Below are positions 6,918-9,789 of a stretch of 9,789 nt of DNA, piece by piece. Positions within the stretch are counted from its first letter, which is position 1; every line of letters starts with the position of its first letter. Under the pieces are notes generated by a model that saw only the letters and a program-made list of their open reading frames with translations, had not been told where the DNA came from and made no database searches. Source of the stretch: Prevotellaceae bacterium (GTDB lineage Bacteria; Bacteroidota; Bacteroidia; Bacteroidales; UBA932); assembly GCA_031258755.1 (NCBI GenBank), contig JAIRMK010000043.1, positions 1-9,789 of the forward strand. Direction: 5' to 3'. Made by a program: the position numbers and the translations under genes.

Positions 6918-7493
6918 ATGAGTTTACAACCATTAATCAATGGACAAATTTTAAAGATAGACGATCACTATCAAGGAAATAACACACCTATGGATTGGGG
7001 AAAAGGAGATATTCATATTCATAAAGAAACAATTTTCAAGATAAAAGGCAAACGACAAAAGTTTATAATACGACTTCCTATTAATTCGGACAAAAAATAT
7101 AGCATAACGAGCAGAGGAAATACTCACGAAATTCCTAGAAAATTAAAAAAAGAAGTTGAAGAAGTATTGGAAAATGCAAATACAAGAGCAATGTTTATAG
7201 AGGATTTGGTAGCCTGTTTAAAGAATTTTTCACAAGACGGCACACGAGAAAAGACAGAAAAAGCGCTTGAACGTTTGGCCAAACATTTTGATTTGCGATG
7301 GACTGGCGAAGAAATTAAAAGATATATTGATGACACATTGGTATCGCATACCAGAGTGTATAAAAGTAATGATAAAAATAATAGAAAAGAATTTTATGAA
7401 AAAATAACCAAATCAAAACAATCAGAAAAAGTCACTTTTGAAATAGGAGAAAATAGCGGATATGCTAAAGAAACTAATAGAATTGGCAGATAA
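6918..7493 (+). CDS. Unrecognised 191-residue protein (AT-rich cargo gene)
   Basis: I do not recognise this protein. It is soluble, lysine-rich and AT-rich in codon use. Residues ~1-70 look beta-rich (GQILKIDDHY, GDIHIHKETIFKIKGKRQKF, IIRLP). Residues ~72-145 look helical (KLKKEVEEVLENANTRAMF, LVACLKNFS, KTEKALERLAKHFDL, EEIKRYIDDTL). The last 45 residues are basic and probably flexible. The ATG at 6918 follows TTTAAAAAAGATAAAAGTC, an A-rich leader typical of this block. It ends 7 bp before the hairpin-rich region that begins at 7501. A second frame opens at ATG 7462 within its last 32 bp and runs through the hairpins; I consider that frame doubtful. It probably belongs with the 147-residue gene as one cargo unit. 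Function is unknown. Confidence 0.68.
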   Translation: MSLQPLINGQILKIDDHYQGNNTPMDWGKGDIHIHKETIFKIKGKRQKFIIRLPINSDKKYSITSRGNTHEIPRKLKKEVEEVLENANTRAMFIEDLVACLKNFSQDGTREKTEKALERLAKHFDLRWTGEEIKRYIDDTLVSHTRVYKSNDKNNRKEFYEKITKSKQSEKVTFEIGENSGYAKETNRIGR

Positions 7494-7500
7494 CGTAATT

Positions 7501-7684
7501 AAAAAGGGTAGCCGTGTTGACATTCCGTCAGGAATGTCTCGCTCGGTAGAAGATGCAGCACCTGCCGGATTATCGCATCCCGGCGGGATGCGTCCTTTCG
7601 GCGGCCGGTGGCATTCCTGCGGAATGCCGATGACGTGGGTGGTATGGCGTTTCTACCGAGCGATGCAAGCCTACGGCTTGCGGC
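7501..7684 (+). repeat. Hairpin-cluster element
   Basis: Four short perfect palindromes lie in a gene-free stretch: 7519-7538 (GACATTCC-GTCA-GGAATGTC), 7574-7592 (CGCATCCC-GGC-GGGATGCG), 7610-7628 (GGCATTCC-TGC-GGAATGCC) and 7665-7681 (GCAAGCC-TAC-GGCTTGC). Two of them (7574-7592 and 7610-7628) are enclosed by a 13-bp perfect inverted repeat, TCGCTCGGTAGAA (7539-7551) and TTCTACCGAGCGA (7651-7663). The left edge AAAAAGGGTAGCCG repeats 6214-6227. The arms differ in sequence yet stay complementary, which points to selection for folding as DNA cruciforms or RNA. No transposase is encoded within it. Confidence 0.82.
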
Positions 7685-7855
7685 TCCCTCGTTCGGACAA
7701 GGTTCTAACCTTGGTCGAACTATCCGCTGAGGCTGTGCCTCAGTTAAACAAATAGAATATGTCGAAAAAAAAATGATTAACCAAAAAAAATAAAAAAGTT
7801 ATGAAAAAAAATTATGAAACCGGCCACGCGAAGAACGTGGAAAACTTCAGCAAGC
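7685..7855 (+). repeat. Leader repeat, copy B (intact, upstream of and into the 7801 gene)
   Basis: This is the intact partner of 5982-6139. It starts with TCCCTC, contains hairpins at 7691-7720 and 7727-7743, then an A-rich leader (7756-7800) and the first 18 codons of the 7801 gene. The sharp 5' limit of identity (base 7685 against 5982) lies just outside the first hairpin, in both copies directly after cargo or hairpin-cluster DNA, so it marks the right boundary of each cargo slot. Confidence 0.93.
7691..7743 (+). repeat. Hairpin pair (copy B)
   Basis: This is identical to 5988-6040: a composite hairpin GTTCG...CGAAC with an inner CAAGGTT-CT-AACCTTG stem, then CTGAGGC-TGT-GCCTCAG. It lies 57-110 bp before the start codon of the 7801 gene, so it could fold in the 5' leader of that mRNA or end transcription arriving from the cargo. 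There is no U-tract directly after the stems. Confidence 0.8.
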
Positions 7856-8547
7856 TCAATGAAATTGTCATCAGCTTTGGCGGGAAATACGCCCCCAGCG
7901 ACGTACGCCTGCAACCCTCGAACCTGAACGCCGTCAAAACGGCGGCGGTGGCGGCGCTCGAAACCGTGAACGTCGCCAACCCGCCCTTCCTGCAAGCCCT
8001 CAGCCGGCGCGAAACCGCCTTCGACGGCATACCCAAACTGGCCTCCCGCGCCCTCGCCATTGCCGAAACCCTCCACCTCGACCCCGCCACCATCAACGCC
8101 CTCAAGGAACTTGTGCGCAAACTCTACGGTCGCCGCGCAGCCCCCAAGAAAGTCGTGCCCCAAAACCCCGACGCCGAAGTAACCGGAAAGGAGCACAAAT
8201 ACATCTCCGTATCCCAGCTCAGCTTCGACCAGCGCATCGAGCACTTCTCGCAATTCGTCGACGTCCTCGCCGCCGAGCCCGCCTACCAGCCTGCCGAGCA
8301 GGACTTGCGTGTAGACAGCTTCTCCAGCCGCCTTGCCGAGATGCGGGCGTCCAACACGGTCGTTACGCAGGTCTCCATTCCGCTGGCCAATGCCCGCAAC
8401 AACCGCAACACCATCCTCTACGCGCCCCTCACCGGCTTGGTTGATGTGGCGCTGGACGTCAAGAAATACGTCCGCGCCGCCTTCGGCGACAAGTCCATCG
8501 AATACACCGAAATCAAGGGCATAGAATTTACGCGACCCAAATCATAA
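7801..8547 (+). CDS. Conserved Bacteroidota hypothetical protein with internal duplication
   Basis: This is a 248-residue, soluble, mostly helical protein starting MKKNYETGHAKNVENFSKL. I recognise the type: a conserved hypothetical of Bacteroidota with the pattern HAKNV..F..L, a central KLYGRR, ISVSQLSFDQRIEHF, IPLANARNNRN and PLTGLVDVALDVKKYV. I know of no assigned function. The two halves look homologous: residues ~12-90 and ~145-225 share F-S-(K/Q), Y-x-P, a mid-repeat helix, L-x-x-(S/A)-R-x-x-R and LV/LA-x-x-AL elements, which suggests a two-repeat helical fold. Codons are strongly C-ending, very unlike the AT-rich genes just upstream, so it is not part of the same acquisition, or it is highly expressed. 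The ATG at 7801 is the only good start; the leader is A-rich without a clear Shine-Dalgarno. A broken copy of its 5' end lies at 6094-6139. Confidence 0.82.
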   Translation: MKKNYETGHAKNVENFSKLNEIVISFGGKYAPSDVRLQPSNLNAVKTAAVAALETVNVANPPFLQALSRRETAFDGIPKLASRALAIAETLHLDPATINALKELVRKLYGRRAAPKKVVPQNPDAEVTGKEHKYISVSQLSFDQRIEHFSQFVDVLAAEPAYQPAEQDLRVDSFSSRLAEMRASNTVVTQVSIPLANARNNRNTILYAPLTGLVDVALDVKKYVRAAFGDKSIEYTEIKGIEFTRPKS

Positions 8548-8574
8548 CCCGCGACCCTTTTAATAAAAAATTGG

Positions 8575-8616
8575 CGCCTCTGTGTCCTCTGCGACGCCTC
8601 TGTGTCTCTCTGTGTA
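8575..8616. repeat. Short repeat with ~20-bp period (CGCCTCTGTGTC)
   Basis: CGCCTCTGTGTC occurs at 8575-8586 and 8595-8606, followed by CTCTCTGTGT. The family of CTCTGTGTCCTCTG-type strings is familiar to me as a widespread low-complexity intergenic repeat in several bacterial phyla. It has no known function, and here it opens the repeat-only region between two convergent genes. Confidence 0.75.
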
Positions 8617-8628
8617 ATAAAAATTTAC

Positions 8629-8754
8629 TGCAAAACCCCTCCCGGTTGCTGTAGAATCCATCCGGGTTGGTGTAGAATATCTCCTGATTGCTGCAAAACC
8701 CTTCCGGTTTGGTGTAGAATATCTCCGGATTGCCGCAAAATCCAATCGCACATC
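8629..8754. repeat. Six 21-bp tandem repeats
   Basis: Units begin at 8629, 8650, 8671, 8692, 8713 and 8734. Each is 21 bp and of the form TG(C/T)A(A/G)AA(T/C)-N6-CC(G/T)G(G/A)TT(G)G/C. Units alternate between a TGCAAAA start and a TGTAGAA start (1 and 4 against 2, 3 and 5), and the last unit is degenerate. The 21-bp period would keep frame if translated, giving a 7-residue repeat on either strand, but there is no good start or coding context, so I treat it as a non-coding array. Confidence 0.85.
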
Positions 8755-8766
8755 ATGCCGTCCCTT

Positions 8767-8969
8767 CAATAACCACTAATCATTAACCATTAATCACTAA
8801 TCACTAATCATTAACCACTAACCATTAACCATTAATCATTAACCACTAATCATTAATCATTAACCACTAATCATTAATCATTAATCATTAATCATTAACC
8901 ACTAATCATTAACCACTAATCATTAACCACTAATCATTAATCATTAACCACTAATCATTAACCATTAAT
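8767..8969. repeat. 29-unit heptamer array (CAYTAAY)
   Basis: This is an unbroken 203-bp run of 7-bp units in perfect register from 8767 to 8969. After the first unit (CAATAAC) all 28 units are CAYTAAY: ten CATTAAC, nine CACTAAT, eight CATTAAT and one CACTAAC. Only positions 3 and 7 vary, and only as C/T. The last full unit contains the stop codon of the minus-strand gene. It is not a CRISPR array because there are no spacers. Its length is likely to vary between strains by slippage. Confidence 0.95.
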
Positions 8970-9789
8970 CATTTTCAACTATTTCCCGGATTTGCGCTTC
9001 GGGTAGGCTGATAAACTCCTGTATTTGCGCCACAGAAAGGCCGCGGCGGTGGGCGTCAAGCACCATTTCCCTAACGACTTCCGCCTTGCCCTCGGCCCGG
9101 CCTTTTTCCAAGCCTTTTTCCAAACCGATGGCTTCACCTTCCGCCCGCCCCTCGACTCGCGCGTCAAGGATGAACGTGCGCTCAACACTTACGGAGTCCC
9201 AATACCGGTCGTATATCTCGAGCTCATCTTCGCTATACGAACAGCGCTCCAAGTACTGCACCGCCTCTTTGGTTAACTCATCCAACAACAACTCCTGCGG
9301 CGCCTCTTTGGCGCCATCGTGGATTTGGGTCAGGAACGTCAGCCATAAATCATACAACTTCTTCTCCGCCTTGTTGCCGGGACGGAACTTCGGCAGTTCG
9401 ATAAACACCAGCTCCAGCCCCTCAATCCGCTTCTCCGTGTGCGCGATGTTCACAATCTTGTAGTCGTGGTAATATACCTCAGGGTCGTCGTGGTCGAAAA
9501 CCTCATTGACGAAGCTCAGTGCATACACCGGCTGCAGGAACTTATACTGCGTACCGGGTTTTATTTGCCTTACATACGCCTTAGAGGCATTGAACAGCAC
9601 GCGGCTCTTGAAACTCTCCGTCCAGTGCATTTGCATTTCCACGATAAATTGCCGCCCCGATTTATCGGTACAATGCACATCAACGATGGAGTTTTTCTGC
9701 CCGGGGAGTTCCGGGGTCAACTCCGGGGTCAGATATTCCAGCTCCACAATCTGTTGCGAGGACTCCAAAGGTAGCATGCTATTAAGCAA
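8965..9789 (-). CDS. PD-(D/E)XK nuclease family transposase / Rpn-like protein (5' partial)
   Basis: The frame stays open to the right edge, so the N-terminus lies outside the window; about 30 residues are missing if it is like its relatives, which start with an 'LDPKNDLTFKRIFG'-type motif. The visible 274 residues match PDDEXK_2 (PF12784): NSIVDVHC carries the catalytic Asp, and RQFIVEMQM 14 residues later carries the E-x-Q pair of the PD-(D/E)XK core. These are followed by SRVLFNASKAYV, PVYALSF, YYHDYKIVN and LELVFIELPKF. Near the C-terminus is a Glu/Gly/Lys-rich linker (GLEKGLEKGRAEGKAE), then a helical tail ending IREIVEND. Related Rpn proteins are DNA nucleases that promote RecA-independent recombination; that role here is inferred. 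Its TAA stop is provided by the heptamer array, and it converges on the 7801 gene across a repeat-only region. Confidence 0.88.
   Translation of the reverse strand: MLNSMLPLESSQQIVELEYLTPELTPELPGQKNSIVDVHCTDKSGRQFIVEMQMHWTESFKSRVLFNASKAYVRQIKPGTQYKFLQPVYALSFVNEVFDHDDPEVYYHDYKIVNIAHTEKRIEGLELVFIELPKFRPGNKAEKKLYDLWLTFLTQIHDGAKEAPQELLLDELTKEAVQYLERCSYSEDELEIYDRYWDSVSVERTFILDARVEGRAEGEAIGLEKGLEKGRAEGKAEVVREMVLDAHRRGLSVAQIQEFISLPEAQIREIVEND
9098..9139 (-). repeat. Short internal repeat in the nuclease linker
   Basis: CTTTTTCCAAGC/CTTTTTCCAAAC is a 12-bp near-tandem repeat at about 9112-9136, encoding the repeated L-E-K-G. Flanking GCC/GGC-rich DNA encodes G-R-A-E-G. Length variation of this linker by slippage is expected; I recall this family often having variable numbers of such E-G-K repeats. 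Confidence 0.65.

Larger units (their letters stand above)
8548..8964. other. Gene-free convergent intergenic region made of repeats
   Basis: Between the 7801 gene and the minus-strand nuclease gene lie about 417 bp with no supportable gene. The region holds, in order, a short unique stretch, the ~20-bp CGCCTCTGTGTC repeat, six 21-bp units and the heptamer array. No clear bidirectional terminator hairpin is visible, although both genes should end here. The small minus-strand frame across 8560-8769 is repeat-derived and I do not count it as a gene. Confidence 0.8.

Noticed and set aside
7777..8253. 158-residue minus-strand ORF (and other frames) opposite the 7801 gene
   Set aside because: The plus-strand frame has recognised family features; the opposite frame is a shadow of its C-ending codons.
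8560..8769. 69-residue minus-strand ORF over the 20- and 21-bp repeats
   Set aside because: It exists only because the 21-bp period keeps frame; its composition is purely repeat-derived and it has no start context.
8767..8969. CRISPR array
   Set aside because: The 7-bp units are contiguous with no spacers and no cas gene is present.
9439..9774. Plus-strand ORFs opposite the nuclease gene
   Set aside because: The minus frame carries the PD-(D/E)XK motifs; the plus frames show no family features.
1..9789. tRNA, rRNA or known riboswitch
   Set aside because: I saw no cloverleaf, rRNA core sequence or recognisable riboswitch core; the structured parts are simple palindromes.

Overview
The window looks like a Bacteroidota (probably Bacteroidales) chromosome or metagenome contig. 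The evidence is the combination of families: LPP20/CsgG-type envelope proteins, a BACON/Ig-like/FISUMP surface lipoprotein whose signal peptide ends in C-K-E-E, a PDDEXK_2 'Rpn/putative transposase' protein, and a conserved helical protein I know only from this phylum. The assignment comes from recalled family features, not from a search.

Layout. (1) Bases 1-4903 are a tight plus-strand run of four envelope genes at moderate GC: the 3' end of an LPP20-like gene, a second LPP20-like protein, a CsgG-like/outer-membrane protein, and an 806-residue lipoprotein with a BACON domain, four ~96-residue Ig-like repeats and a C-terminal FISUMP domain. Gaps of 3-29 bp suggest one operon. (2) Bases 4904-7800 are a strikingly AT-rich accessory block holding a DUF2971 gene and two unrecognised genes, separated by short DNA hairpins and repeats. 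(3) Bases 7801-8547 encode a conserved hypothetical protein with C-rich codon choice and an internal duplication. (4) Bases 8548-8969 hold no gene and consist almost wholly of three tandem-repeat classes with periods of 20, 21 and 7 bp. (5) Bases 8965-9789 on the minus strand are a PD-(D/E)XK nuclease-family gene that runs off the right edge. Its stop codon lies inside the 7-bp repeat array.

The main observation is the organisation of the accessory block. The last 43 bp of the FISUMP gene occur twice (4861-4903 and 6140-6182, one mismatch). The leader plus first codons of the 7801 gene also occur twice (5982-6139 and 7685-7855, identical apart from a 13-bp indel). The block therefore reads as two tandem units, each 'FISUMP tail - AT-rich cargo - hairpins - start of the 7801-type gene'. 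One unit carries DUF2971 and the other carries the two unknown genes. The simplest reading is a repeated locus type with an exchangeable cargo slot, in which a deletion at 6139/6140 fused the start of one 7801-type gene to the tail of a second FISUMP gene. The hairpins in the slots have different arm sequences but intact pairing, which suggests that structure, not sequence, is being kept. What the cargo does, and whether the slot is actively mobile, cannot be settled from this sequence.
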